Below, one piece after another: positions 33,126-45,900 of a DNA stretch of 64,000 nt (its first letter is position 1; each line of letters starts with the position of its first letter). The notes below the pieces were generated by a model, which ran no database searches, was not told where the DNA came from, and was given only the letters and a program-made list of their open reading frames with translations. Both the position numbers and the translations under genes were made by a program. This stretch comes from Pohlia nutans (taxonomy: Eukaryota > Streptophyta > Bryopsida > Bryales > Mniaceae), in NCBI GenBank assembly GCA_022496805.1, contig CM040100.1, positions 20,055,009-20,119,008 of the forward strand, in the 5' to 3' direction.

Positions 33126-33702
33126 TTAACCCCTAACTGCCTGAGCGTCCATTTTTTGGACGATGTACAGATTTCATCCATAATTTCTCATCCGTCATGC
33201 ACTTATAACAGTGTGGAATTTTTACTGTAGATTCTATGGGAAGTTAGCTTCATGCATATGTGATCCGATTAGAAAGGGGATGATTTGTGAAATTTTTATG
33301 CCTCATTTCATGTTGTAGTGATTCACCCAAAATTTTGAAGATTTCAGTGTAAAAGTGCTCTAAAAAAAGTCAACTCATAAAATTAAGCAACCAAAAAATC
33401 TCCAAAAATCACTACACTTAGAGTATTACATTTCAACCCATCACAACAAATTTCATTATTAGATTGTCAATATCTTATTCGTAATTGAATTACAAAATAA
33501 TTTTGAATTTCATGTTTCAAATTTCATACAAAATTATTGGTAATTGCAATCATAGATCTAACCGTATGGATAGAATCTAAAATTCATAATGTACAATTTT
33601 TATTCATATATCAAGTTCAAAATATCCCTCTAAGTTGCATTTTATAATGCATATTTGCAAAACTGCTGAATTTGAAGAGGGCTCTAGGCATTTAGGGGTT
33701 AA
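33126..33702. mobile_element. piggyBac-like MITE, 569 bp (570-bp family)
   Basis: TTAA at 33126-33129 and 33699-33702. Left CCCCTAACTGCCTGAG and right end complement CCCCTAAATGCCTAGAG form an imperfect TIR. Near-full-length relatives lie at 47922-48499 (reverse orientation) and 62134-62705 (decayed). Non-coding. Confidence 0.85.
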
Positions 33703-33718
33703 TGTCCATACACTTTAC

Positions 33719-34117
33719 AAGGTAGGATGCCCTAAAACCACCACCTCCCTCAATTATGACATGTAAACCTTTCTTGGGACCACCGCAGTTGAGACTCAAA
33801 ACCGCCAATTTCACTATTCAAGTAGACCAATGGCATGCCAAGCATTGCGAAGAAATAGTTGGTGGTTGAGTATCATTATGAGTGAAAATTAGTACCACAT
33901 GGTGTGGACATGGGGAAACCTAGAGGTCTGATTTGAGTGACGAAGTTCTTTTCACTTCGAAAATTTATATCAATTTGAATATTGGGAATTAAATTGCGAA
34001 AATTTGTGCATTCCGTGAAAAACCTTCTTCCAAATGACTAAAAAATATTTCTCATAAATAACCTTGTTAAAATGAGGCCATATTTCTTAAGTTGGTGGTT
34101 TTAGGACATCATACCTT
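33719..34117. mobile_element. TIR element, about 399 bp
   Basis: AAGGTAGGATGCCCTAAAAC(CACC) at 33719-33742 is inverted as GGTGGTTTTAGGACATCATACCTT at 34094-34117 (2 mismatches in 24). No clear target duplication and no coding capacity. Superfamily unresolved. Confidence 0.6.
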
Positions 34118-34763
34118 AGATGCCAAACCGTTACCATACATCCTCCGCACATGTATCCCATAATATGTTTATGGCTTGGTTTCATGGATACTACTGCTGT
34201 CAAGACAAAACCAGAGGTACATCATTGCTGATAAAAGAGAATCAAATTGTCAAAATAACACACGGACAAAAGCAGACATCAATCCAAGATGGCCGGAGAC
34301 AGAAGAAACTTCATAACCACGCTGCAGAAAAAGGACAAGCACTGATCTGCAAAAAAGAAACCTTCCAGCAGAGTGCCAAAAGTGCTAACTGCTTATCTAC
34401 ACGCACCTGGAATTGGAAGGACGTTTGAAACAAGAGAAGAATGAGAAAAGTCAAGTTCGTATTGTGCATAGCTAATCAAATGACGATAAATCCTTGAAGA
34501 GATCAAATGTTCCTAATCTTTCTGATTCATATGATTAAATACACATAGGGACGTGGAAACTATCCTTCATCACTTTTATCATTGCCCATATACTAAAGTG
34601 GCTGGGAACTATGGTTTGACTTCAGTATATGATACGGGATGTCCCTACAAGAAACGCTGGTTGGCAAGGATTCATGTGGCAGCAATGCACTCTAGGATCA
34701 AAGCTTCCCATGAAACTACACCAAGGTATCCAAAAATTGGTCGTTTAGTCATTTAGGGGTTAA
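34118..34763. other. End fragment of a TTAA element plus two short open frames
   Basis: A right end CATTTAGGGG followed by TTAA (34760-34763) marks a TTAA-type element whose left end is missing. The + strand frames at 34120-34428 (from ATG; Lys/Gln/His-rich) and 34553-34756 (contains HHFYHCPYTKVAG) lie just inside it. They might be transposase debris, but I see no catalytic motif. Confidence 0.3.
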
Positions 34764-34877
34764 ATCCGAGAACAATCTCTAAATATTGGAGCGGTCTGTA
34801 ATTAAATAACAGAGACTCAAGCCTAAATTTGGTTAGGTAGTATTAAGGATAGAATACAAGATTAAATTGTGGACGAA

Positions 34878-37800
34878 TTAAGCCTTTCCTGTGATGAGCT
34901 TTTCTTGCTTGTCCAGCTTCTTCACCTTCATAAGTCCAATGAGAGCCTGAAGACCAAATAGGGCACTACCTGTGAACGCTGCAGTTGCTGGCATCTGTGC
35001 ATCAGCACGAAGCAGTTAGCACCTTATTGATCATCTGGTGTCTTTTCTCGTCATTCACAAACAGGGGGAAAAAAAAAACAAAAAAAAGCATAAGTACGTG
35101 GCATGATATCCTGAGTGAATATTGAATACGAAAGAACTAACCGTGACTGTGCTGAGATGGAGCATAGTGCCGAGTTGTAGGCATGTCGCGGCAAGAATAG
35201 CCTATACAAATTGCAAACTCAAATGATTAGTATTGATGACGGCATCAGCGCAAACATCCAATGTGTTCAAAAATAAATTTTGTATCACCACATCATCCCG
35301 AATGCTCAACCTAGATACCAAGGTTTTCTCTATACCAAGAACATACTACAGGAAATCTACAATATTGCAGTGAGATGGTGGTCAACGTCATGAAATCAAG
35401 ACATGTCTCTTTCTAGTGAATTGATATAAAACCCACATCAGTGATAATTTTGTCAGGTAATCACAAAGCCTGTTCTAATCATTCACCTGACCAATAGTTT
35501 GCTGCATTGTAGCAACACGTGTAAATGCTCTTTCAGACTCCAAAACACGCACTCTCAATTTCAAATCGCCTTGCTCCTGCCATAAGAAAACAACAAATTT
35601 CACCATGTAACTGAAGAATTCACAAAGTTCTTACTCAAAACCAAAGCATCATATCTACGGGAAAATAATGCATAAACTAATCGTTGAAACTGCTCCCAAA
35701 ATCTAAAAAGCGTTGCTTACAAGACGTTGTATGATATTAGAGATCTTCTCAACACGGTCAGCTTGTCTGAAAACATTGTTGAATGCCTGTGATTGCCTGT
35801 TCCATCGATTTGTCAAATCCTTCACAGCCATAAGCAACAAAACCCCTCGATTAGATTGGGAATTATGCACGCTATACAGGCCATGAAGTTCAGCCTATAG
35901 CCGCTTCTGAAATACATCAATTCGATTCTTCCGTTAGTGATACCGCCGAAAGAAATCTGCTGGTTGGCTTACCTTGACCACAACTTCCAAACCAGCCTCT
36001 CGGAATCTAAGAAGCTCCAATGCATATCTGCAGATGAAAGTCACTTGTGAATACTTGAATATCAAACTAGTACAGTATACAGTTTGAAAAAAATATATAT
36101 CGCGACGGAAATAAATATAATTAGAAATAATTCTTTGTGCGGATTCTCAACCAAATAATATTTTTTAAATGCTACAATAAAAACAGGAATTAGAGTACAG
36201 GAGATGCAAACCCATGGATAACCGAAAATAACCACTAAAAGGCGGGAGAAGTTACTTACGGTTTTGCAATTTCTGATATATCAAATCGAGGATCTAAACC
36301 TTTTCCAATTCCATCTAGCACTGTGATCCAGGAAAATAAAAAAGAGTCAGCACATAGAAAGGGGGTGAAAATACATGTTGATATCAATATCCAGACAGAG
36401 CAAGGACAAAATTTGACCTCCTGAGAATATTGCTGTACCTGAGAATGCCCGCACGACAAAGGTGAAGGTAGCAGGAAATCTAAAAGGTTGATCTGCTCCA
36501 ATAGATAATAGATCCTCTCCTGCGAGCACATAGTAACTTACAGAATTTGTAAAAACAGATTTATTTTTTCACCACCTGTTAACTGGAATGAATCCCAAGA
36601 TGTATGTTCTCCTAAATGATAGACTGGTTCTGCGCATTCAGCATGTACATTATGGAACAGACAAGTGCAAGCGTATAAAAATTTCTCAGAAGGTAAGCAA
36701 GAATAACTCGCCACTTGCCCGAAAACTCAAATATCACACAAACTGCTGATCAAATTGTCCAGTATATAAACATTTAAGCTTACCAATTGCCGCCAGACGC
36801 AACTTCTTCTTTTCAGCTTTCTCCTCCTTTGAAAGTTGTTTCTTGAAACCCATCTTCTTTGCTTCAGCTTCCATCCGTTCCTTTTCAGCTCGTTGTGCTG
36901 CCAATCTCTCTTCAAAGCTGATCGCAAAAGAAAAATATTTAATATAATTCTTATCCATTTAAGTAAAGTCACATTGTGACACTGCAAAAGGAAAAATACA
37001 CAAAACTCACTAAAAAACAATTGCAAAAGGGAAATCACGTTAAGCATTACCTGTTCAAGAAAAACTGTGCTGTTCGGCGAACAGCAGTCATATCGCTTGA
37101 TGGCACCAACACCCCCATCTGAACCATAGCTTGAAGGACCTACAAGTCAACATCTCTGCTGATCAGTCAAACGGCTCTTTGATTCTACTTTGAAAATGAA
37201 AATATTTAATAATCTGCACGTAACCCCTTGATAATCAAGATTTAAATTGCACTAATCAAAGAGAAGAGGCTCATCATATGCCATCTTGATTCCCTCCACA
37301 AATGTAAAAATAAACCATCATCAAAACACCATTTAAAGCAGGAAAGCGCTAAGAGCACAATATAACCAAAACAATAAGCTTCTTTAATATGTAAAGATTT
37401 CATAAATAGAACAGCAAGCTCAAAATGCAAGAACCCAGCAGATCACCCTGCTCAACAGAAAAACCAAGTATCCAACAACAGTTGTAAACAACAACAAAGA
37501 GGGAGAAATGAATCACCTTATCAGGATCTTTTTCATACACACCATAGAACACCTCAAGAAGCCCTTCCCTTACGTTCGGATTAATGCTGTAGCAATTATA
37601 CATTACAATGGATCAGATCCTCAAGTCATTTTCCCATATCAAACATCAGTTAAACATAAGCAGATTACAATGTGAAAATACAAACAATTTGACTAGAGTG
37701 AACACATTCTTTCAAACCAAATGTAGAATTCGGAAAAGACATCACTTCTCACCAAACAACGATGCATATACAATCAAACATGTTACCTGCCCATCATTCC

Positions 37801-40800
37801 GAAATCATAGAAGATTAATCGCCCACCATTGGCGTCATCCACTGCAATATTTCCTGGGTGCTGCAGAAGCAAAAAAGTAACTCAAACGTTTAGTAGGAGA
37901 ATAAAACACTTCACAATCACTCAATAGTGATGTAGTGTCAAGCCTTCCTATCATTAAAACATCTTTGTAAGCTCAAGGCCTAACCCTCAATCCAATGCAG
38001 TTTGACTAATCTCTGCAAATCATCTCACCTCTTCAACAAATATAATAGCACTCTAAAGTTTCAATAGATCAGATTCTTTCACAAAAGCCTATCATCTGTA
38101 AAATCCGCAGAATCCCCTAGGCTACTCAGCGGCAGGAAATCGGCCAAGGACAACAGGAATACATACGGGATCTGCATGAAAGAAGCCATGCCGCAAAATC
38201 TGCTCCAAATAGGACTCCACGGCATACCTAGCCAGCCTGCAAGACAACTTAATAATTTAGCTAGGAACTACCCTTTCCAAAGCCACAAATATCACATAAG
38301 CGAGTGAGGAGGGCATGTCATAAATTCCTACAAGGTTCCATAGACTCACAAGATGTTATAATTGACTGTACGTAACATTCTCATGAAGCCTACTGCCTAC
38401 GCAATTTGTTCAATTTTCATTAATGTTTTTCAGGTGAAAGTCAAGATACCTTTTCCGATCAACTCCAAGCTCGTCCAAAGCAGCTATCCGATTGATTTTT
38501 ATTCCCGGTACGTACTCCATAGTTAGAACCTGCTTCACAAAAGGCCTTGATAAGCGCAAACTAAGAACTAATAAAATTTGTAGTTAGAGCCCTATAGAAC
38601 AGCTATAGCATTGTTAAACATTCGATACAACTGTTTGCTTTAACCAGAAACTTCTGATTGTAAAACCAAATTATAAGAAATGGTAAGAAACAAACCTGAG
38701 CCGTGCTAAACTCCCGAATAATGCTAGGAACCTTGACATATGGCATATCCTTAAAATTATCTGCGAACCTTTCTGCATTGGTTGCCTCTTTGGTGTAGTC
38801 GATTTCCTACAATGTGACACAATGAAAGCCATGAGTTGTACCCAGTGCAACATCAAAAAACTCATGATGGTTTACGTGGATTACTATACTTGAGGTGTTT
38901 ATTGAGAAACAGTTTTTGAGAAGATTCAGATTAACCTCAGTAATTTACTTTCAACCCAAAGAGACTTTGGATCCTTAGCATAATAAAAGTAGAGCTACAA
39001 ACCTCATAAAGCACATTTGCACACTCGTCATATATTGCAACCCAATCTCTTTTAGCTCCATCAGACTTAGGATCCACTTTCTGCAAATTCTCAGCTATGA
39101 CCTGGAACATAACCATAAAATAGGTCAGTCAAATAAAGCTCGTTAAAGAGAGATCTTCAAAATTCAGACAGCCAGCATAACTGCCAATTAACTCCAGATT
39201 TACAATGACTGTACATAAACTAAGGGCCTGTCACAAAGCTAAAAGCAATAAGACCAAGCCTAAACAATTTTTTGTTCTAAGGAACCAGTTCTACCTACCA
39301 TTTTCAAAAAGAATTAAGCTTAAAAAATTTACACTTTTCTGTAGTGCTCAACTTCAAGAAATTGTGTTCAGAGCTTCGTAGGAAATTGAAAGCTCCACCC
39401 AGATTTATTGAAGTGATGAACGAAGATGAAGAATGCAATAACGAAAGACTTAGATGTACTAACCCGCAGGTTCTTAAGGTCGATATCAAAAAGAGCCTTC
39501 AGGCCTGGACGTTGTACTTTGACAACGACTTCCTTGCCACGAAGCTTGGCCCTATGCACTTGACCTGAGTTCAAACACCCAATATTAGCTTCTGCTATCA
39601 CTCTTGCGAAAGAGATTCTAAATACAGCGTCGGAAGGTAGAAAAATGACGTACCAAGACTAGCAGCTGCTATTGGATCACGATCGAATCGATCAAATATC
39701 AGATCCACAGGCTTGCCTAACTCCTCTTCCACGATTTTTACAGCAGTCTTCGAATCAAAGGGAGGGACTTGATCCTACAATCACCATGAAGCATTGTAAG
39801 TTGTCCTAGAAAGAATATGATCCTCGGCACACACGTAACACACATACAATCTCAGAAAATTCTATAATCACACGTGACCATAGGGAAACGGACCTGCAGC
39901 TCAGCTAGTTCGTCAACATACTCCTTAGCGAGAATATCCACTCGTGTCGAAAATTGCTGGCCAATTTTGATAAAAGTCGGGCCAAGACGCAATAAACCCT
40001 CCTTTAACCATTTAGCGAGAGCCTTTCGTTTCACCTGTTTCTTCAATTCTGTCACTCCGCCTGATCATCACGAAACGAATCAAATAAAAAAATATCTACT
40101 GTAAATTCACTCCTAGCCTTTATTCTTCTCAATTCTGATTCGACCTTATGGTTTTCTTTTTGCTTACCAAACTGGACCAATGTTGCACAAACGGTAACAA
40201 ATTATTACAAAGAGGAGAGTATGGCAACCCAAAGACAGAAAAAGAAGGCAAATGAGATACAGTACCTTTGTACATAAATTTCTGATTATTGAGCCACCAC
40301 TTGAAGACAAACGTAATTACGAAAGCCCAGATTTCCAAAGAACGTTGTATCGTAGAATATGTCTTGAACTTGTTCCACCGCCCTCCAGGAGCAACAGAGA
40401 CCTAATTTTAAACATCAATGCAGCATGTTCATCACTTAATACTCAAAAAATTAATTCTTTGCCAATTGAAGATACCTACAAATTCCAGACAGTAAGTGCA
40501 CAAGCAAGCCAGCTGTACAAATGCATTTAATAAAACCTAATCTGCTTTGAATGGAATATGAAAGGATCGAGGAAATCTGCATACTCTTCGACATAGTCAT
40601 GCTCTAAAATATCCTAAGAAGTTCAAACATCAGCAGCATAGATTTCAAAGAAAACCGAAAATCCCAAAGGAGACTCAGCGACTAGAAAAGAACAACGCAC
40701 TAGTGAAACCTTATGCTCAAATAGAAGATTGCAGAATTTTTCCTTATCTTACAATAAGGAGGACTAAAAGATACTAAAAAGAAATTAAAAATTAAAAAAG

Positions 40801-42095
40801 AACTAAAAAAAAGATTGCAGAATTTCTCAACAGAGAGAAGGAAAAAAATAGATGCACATCTGAAGATAATACTGGCAAGCTGCTCGGCCGCAATTCTCCC
40901 TTTCAGCGTCACATTAGCTGAACAAAATCTCTACACAACTAAAAGATATCCTCCCATAGACACAAATTTCATTCTTAACCACCGAATCTCAATATTAATT
41001 CACGACTATTTCACCCGCCGTTCATTCACAGAGTAATTAACAGAAGTCGGGCAAGTGATATGCCCTAATCTCTAAATAATCGACAATTCTTCAATGTACC
41101 ATCCCAAACCGTTAAGATTGACAAGTTCGAGGTACTTAGAACGAAAAAAGAACAGACCGAAATGCCGAGAACTGTCCACTCTTCCCGTCCTGCGCTAGTA
41201 GAGAAAATTAAGTCTCCATTACGGAAAAACGAAATCCTCTTATTCTGTACTTTCTAATTCAGCAACAATTTGAAAGTTTCTTAAACGTTTCTCAATATTT
41301 AAATATGTACTTTAAAACGCATAATTGAAAAAAACGCAGTTTAGGACAAAAAAAACGCGAGACCGAAATGCCGAGAACTGCACAATCTCCCTGTCCTGTG
41401 CTAGTAGAGAAAATTAAGTCTCAGCCTTCATTACTTTCTTCTCATTCTTCTCATTCTGTACTTTCTAATTCAGCAACAATTTGAACGTTTCTTAAACGTT
41501 TTTCACTCTTTACATGTGTACTTTAAAACGCTGAATTGAAAAAACACAGTATAGGACAATAAAAACGCAAGAACGGGAATATTTCGTTTTCCAGTAACAA
41601 AGACAGTAATCGAGAAGCTAAACACCATACCTTGACGTTTTGCTTGTTAGCTTTCTTGAACCACGGATCCTCTGCCTCAATAGATTCCACCTTGGAGAGA
41701 ACCTCCACATCTTTGACGGCATCGACAGCGGCGCGTACGGCGCCATTGGTAGGCAAGGAGCCATTCGTAGTAGCGGCTCCATTGGTCGTAGCGGCTCCAT
41801 TGGTAGAAGCGGCTCCATTGCTGTAATAGCCACGGCCATTTCCATTCAATTCCCTAGCCGCGCCGTTCGTGGCTTTGGCCGCGCCGTTGGAGGACGTGGC
41901 CAACTCGGGCTCCAAATCAAGCGGGGCTCTACAACGGACGCCAATGCAGCGTCGTCTGCCTCCCATGGCATACTTAATTCGCACCGTGGAGTTCCGGTTG
42001 TGGCAAATTAGGGCGCCCAAGCTGTGGCTATCCCGGGACAGCCCTAAGCCTGCAACAGTCCCGTTAGCAGCGCAGGCTGCGACGCAGGCCGCCAT
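34878..42095 (-). CDS. ABC1K8: Plastid ABC1-family atypical kinase, ABC1K8/OSA1 type
   Basis: 784-residue protein in 20 exons, all GT-AG with matching phases: 42095-41631, 40401-40266, 40060-39894, 39774-39654, 39564-39464, 39101-39003, 38806-38696, 38529-38450, 38236-38167, 37860-37787, 37586-37517, 37139-37051, 36917-36784, 36519-36439, 36320-36260, 36027-35973, 35894-35721, 35576-35487, 35201-35142, 34994-34878. Residues 1-155 are a Ser/Ala/Arg-rich transit peptide plus an Asn-Gly-Ala-rich linker. ABC1 motifs: KIGQQFSTR at 232-240, AAAS plus GQVHRA at 292-301 (the Ala-rich replacement for a P-loop), Lys312, HADPHPGN at 447-454 and DFG at 469-471. The tail has a charged coiled-coil-like insert ([17 protein letters not shown]) and a hydrophobic stretch near the end. 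The Arabidopsis homologue (AtOSA1/ABC1K8) sits in the chloroplast envelope and affects oxidative stress, iron and lipid balance. No disruption seen. The extreme N-terminus could start upstream; 42095 is the first ATG in frame. Confidence 0.95.
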
Positions 42096-43224
42096 GGCTC
42101 CCTTGAGTCTGTGCGGTGAATGCTGGCCTCCGTTGAGGCTGTGCGATGGCGAGGCCAAACTCAAGGTCCACAGACAGCGGGAGACTAGAGCCTCAGCAAT
42201 ACAGTGAGGTTTGGCCGTGTCTGTCTCTGCACGCCCATTCGTCTGTTCCTCATCTGGTTCCAGATACGGGCCATTCTCAGCCTCAGGATAGATGAGATGG
42301 TAGCCAGATTTTTTGGCGCCCTTCAGGGTCCTTTCACACCTTTAATTTTCATTCTGGCAAATTCACCCTTCAAGGTCATTTCCTAATTTAAAAAGAAAAG
42401 AGTATTTTTGAGTTTTAACCTCAGGAATTTACAGTCAAAAAAATTAGGTACATATTATTTTTGTGCACACACGGTGTAATCAATTTAATAAACTACTCCA
42501 TGAAAGGTGGTCATAACATTTAGTAGAATTCATGACCATTGCCTTTCTTTCATCATCATCTTGAGCCTCCACCTACCTACTTAGCTACTAAAGAAGTACG
42601 GTTGGGTGTGGAATATTCCACATCATCTACAGTAGATAGTGTATGCTATTGAATGTTATGGTGATTCTGACTTATTGATGAATTAGTTTGAGGTCGGAGG
42701 TTTTCTTGTGATTTGTGCACATTATAAGGGATTGGAAGTAAGGTAACTATATCTAAAAGTGACCCTTTCCTTAAAGCGTCCCTAGTTCAATCTTCTATAA
42801 TAAGTAGATTCTAACACCCTACTATTGATGAGAATGTGCACAATCTGAACATCAAAGTTTAGGGTCGCTTTCAGGTTAACATGTAGTCAACACTTTGGAA
42901 ATTCATAACTTATTCATACGGTGTCCAAATAATGCATGCTAAAGTGCGTTGAAATCCTCTTGAACTTGCTCTTGAGACCCACTGCAAAAATTTCTATTTT
43001 ATGTGTGTAAATAGGCTCAGTTGGTAAGGTGGACGCTTTTAGGTATAGTTACCTTAGAGAGTGTGCAATCAGAGAGGGACGACTGGACGGTCTACATGAC
43101 GAATGTCGAACAGGATGTACGAATATATGGATGAAGTACATCCATCCATATTCTTCACAGGCATGCGGCCAACAAGGCAAGCCAACAGCACCAGAACTTT
43201 GCGCGCTACCCTCTCGCCATAGCC
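42096..43224. other. Divergent intergenic region between ABC1K8 and SEP1
   Basis: Must hold the 5' leaders and promoters of both genes. 42560-42640 is the dispersed repeat also found at 12490. A 25-bp segment aaggtaactatatctaaaag at about 42738 is inverted near 43035-43055. The text taggctcagttggtaaggtgg (43013-43033) resembles a tRNA A-box, possibly a SINE relic. Confidence 0.5.
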
Positions 43225-45122
43225 ATGGCGTTGCTGCTATCATCCGTCTCCGGGGCTTCTTCACACCTCAGCCGTGCTACTCTCGGTAATCCTTGTCATT
43301 TCTATCTTTTCCTCATTGAAATCCGTGAAAAAACGAGTCCGCTATGACGTGAATCGAGCCAGAGAGGAGAACTTTGTGTCTGAATTCAAGAGCGGGCATT
43401 AGGCACTCTTCTTATTAGACATTTCTAATTCAATGTGAATTTTTTTCGTGTTTCAAAATTATCTTGACGCGCTCGTTATCTTTGTGGTTGTTTAGGACCT
43501 GTTGCACAGAGAAATGTGAATTCCAATGAAAGCGCAGTTGCTTCAACTAGCGGAAGACTTTCTCAGGGAGCAGCCTGCCTGGCGTCCAGTGCTTCCTGCC
43601 AAATGTTTGGTCGCAGTGAATTAGGTGATTATATCTTCCACCAAGGGTTTTGCATTTGATGTAGCAGCTCGGAAACTCTTGTTGATGTATCTACAGAATT
43701 CGCATTGCATAATTGGATTGTACAGCAGCAAGAGGACACGAAGGTAGCGTTTTAGCTCAATCCCTAATTGCGACAGTGGACAAATATGTCCTGTTCATTG
43801 GCTTTGCACTGGTTTTCCGCTTCAAATGGAAGCTGGCTTTTGTATTTGTTAAATTTAGATATTCCAATGTTGAGAAATCAAAATGCTCATATATGTCTAA
43901 ATTTTTTCTTTATTATAAAACTTATACTCTACATAGAATTTTTTAAAGGACACATTAAACAACAAAAATTTGCTTACCAATTATAACATGATGATAGCCG
44001 TACAGTTTTAGCCAATCATACTGAAACTTATGCAGTAAATATTAAAATATCTATTTTTTTTGGTGAAAGTTCAAAATTAAAATATTCTAGATTGATTTGA
44101 TAGAAATTTATGAAGTTTGATTGTATGGATTATTTCTAATTATCTTCTTTTGGATAATCATATATTACAGCACCTCTAAGTTTGTCCAAAAACTGTTAGG
44201 CATTTAGGGGTTAAGCCATTCGTTATCTGTCTACTTGATCATTTGAAGGTTGGCTCATGTGGCAGCATCATGGAAATCATCTTCATTAGCTTCGCGAAAA
44301 CAAGCACGAAGGGCGCATTCTGTGAGGATTCGGTGCGAACAAACTACATATGGTGGAAATAGAAGGAGCTTGGATACCTGGATTGGACGCCTTGCCATGC
44401 TAGGGTTCGTTGCTGTCATTGGTGTCGAGGTTTCTACTGGGAAGGGAGTGCTTGCGGTGCGGTTTTCAAACCAATTCTAATTCGTGCATATGATATTCTT
44501 CCTCCTAACCTTAACTACAGATATCATTGAATCAGTGTTACCAAAAAAATATCTTTCTGTTTAATTCCATTTTTGGTTGCTTTTTTTTTTCAATTCTGTT
44601 TCTAGAGAGTCTGTTCTTAACCCTTAAGCGTCCTCTGTGTATTTTATGTAGTGTAGGAAAATTGGACCCCCTGCTGCAAATCATCTGATTGTGTGAAAAT
44701 GACTTCAGTTTGACACGATCGACACTGTTGGTCTTGTAGTATAGAACAAGAGCTTGAAAATGATGTATTGCAATCAGAGAACTGAGGTAAAATGAGAAAA
44801 TGCCACTGTTGCAAAGTTCAGTGGTGCAGATGGCCATATTAGGCGTTTTAGGCGCTTAGGGGTTAAGCTGTAAGCACACACAAAAACGTTGAAATCAATT
44901 CAACTGAACTAGAAATTGAACTAATGGAATAAAACAGTATTATTCATTTTTCCCGGTAACCTGTGAATGCCTGTGAAGATAAGCTGAACTATCATGATTG
45001 TTCCGATTTGGATGCAGAGTGCTGGACTTCCACTTCCAGCTCCCACTCCTGTGTTGGTCCTCATAGCTCTGGCGGGGGCGGTGACGGCATTTGGAGTATT
45101 CCGATCAACGGAAAGGGATTGA
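43225..45122 (+). CDS. SEP1: Stress-enhanced protein 1 (LHC-superfamily, two-helix)
   Basis: Four exons: 43225-43285, 43496-43624, 44266-44456, 45018-45122, giving 161 residues. Exon 1 encodes MALLLSSVSGASSHLSRATL, a typical chloroplast transit peptide. Exon 3 encodes an ARRAHSVRIRCEQTT segment (likely the processing region) and the chlorophyll-binding-type helix LDTWIGRLAMLGFVAVIGVE followed by STGKGVL. Exon 4 gives the second hydrophobic helix (APTPVLVLIALAGAVTAFGV) and ends RSTERD. The order GRxAMxGF-VExSTGKG-second helix matches plant SEP1 (LIL4), a thylakoid protein induced by high light that protects against excess excitation. The exon 3 donor (GCG|GTGCGG) is the weakest splice call, and the exon 3 start could be slightly upstream. 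Introns 2 and 3 hold TTAA-element sequences. Confidence 0.85.
44180..44214. mobile_element. Right end of a TTAA-type element in SEP1 intron 2
   Basis: TTAGGCATTTAGGGG followed by TTAA at 44211-44214 matches the right end of the 570-bp family. No left end is visible in the intron, so only the terminus survives or the rest has diverged. Confidence 0.55.
44617..44866. mobile_element. piggyBac-like MITE, 242 bp, in SEP1 intron 3
   Basis: TTAA at 44617-44620 and 44863-44866. The left end CCCTTAAGCG pairs with the right-end complement CCCCTAAGCG. A truncated inverted copy is at 45901-46085 (shared internal text around the acacgatcgacactgttgg segment). Confidence 0.8.
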
Positions 45123-45689
45123 TCATTCTTGGATTTCTCATTTAATGAGAGATTAAGTCTTTTAGAATTAATCTGCATCAGTGTTCGTAGTTTTTCATGG
45201 TCAGTTTTTTGACACAAGTAAATCTGGGAGTTCGTTTCTTCCAAATGCTGTACTCAGTGACGTTGCTTCTTTGTTCTTGAATATCTTGGGGGATGCTCTT
45301 GTTGCACATCCGCAGATGATAAATTTATGAATCGAAAGATCAAACAGGTGGATATTGTAGCATCGACCATTGTGTGCACCAACATCTCAAGGGATTGGAA
45401 GGTACGGAATGAGGGACAACCATTTGACTTTCAAACATATGACACAAACAATTGATTTATCAAATAGTGATAGATGTACATGAATGTGTGTGAATTGCAT
45501 AATTATTCAATTGTGAATCATGATGTAATAAAAATCCGCAGCCTGAAACGATCAAAAGTCTTTTCAAAGTTTGTTTGTTTAAAGAAAACTATGAATTCTA
45601 TGGATACTCTTGGAGCCACCCTAAAAAACCCTGAGTGAAACTTAACACTATATTTGTTAATTTGGGACAAATGAATGGTATTGATGACT

Positions 45690-45900
45690 GGAGAACCATA
45701 AGGTTTGCTAGTGATATCAATTGTTTATAAAGGAACCTCTTAACCCGCCTCTAATATTTTGGCCGTGATATGACTTGGGCATGATCGAGGAGCTACCTGC
45801 TCCTTAATCATCTTATATCCAGATGAAAATTGGTGCCTAATGAGCCTCCTCCATAGTTCTTTTGCAAGATTTTCTACACATTTTTGCTAATGTGTTGACT
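45690..45900. repeat. Diverged partial copy of the 46-60 kb tandem unit
   Basis: Contains gagaaccataaggtttgcta, then tgatatgacttgggcatga and a diverged atgagcct segment, the same order as at 48500, 55290 and 57165. This makes it the most diverged left-hand copy. The SEP1 3' UTR must lie between 45122 and here; 45123-45689 shows nothing else. Confidence 0.55.

Noticed and set aside
34120..34756. piggyBac transposase
   Set aside because: The frames lie just inside a TTAA-type right end, but no catalytic Asp motif or Cys-rich tail of that family is visible.
43013..43033. tRNA gene suggested by an A-box-like gctcagttggtaaggtgg
   Set aside because: No downstream B box or cloverleaf could be folded; at most a SINE relic.
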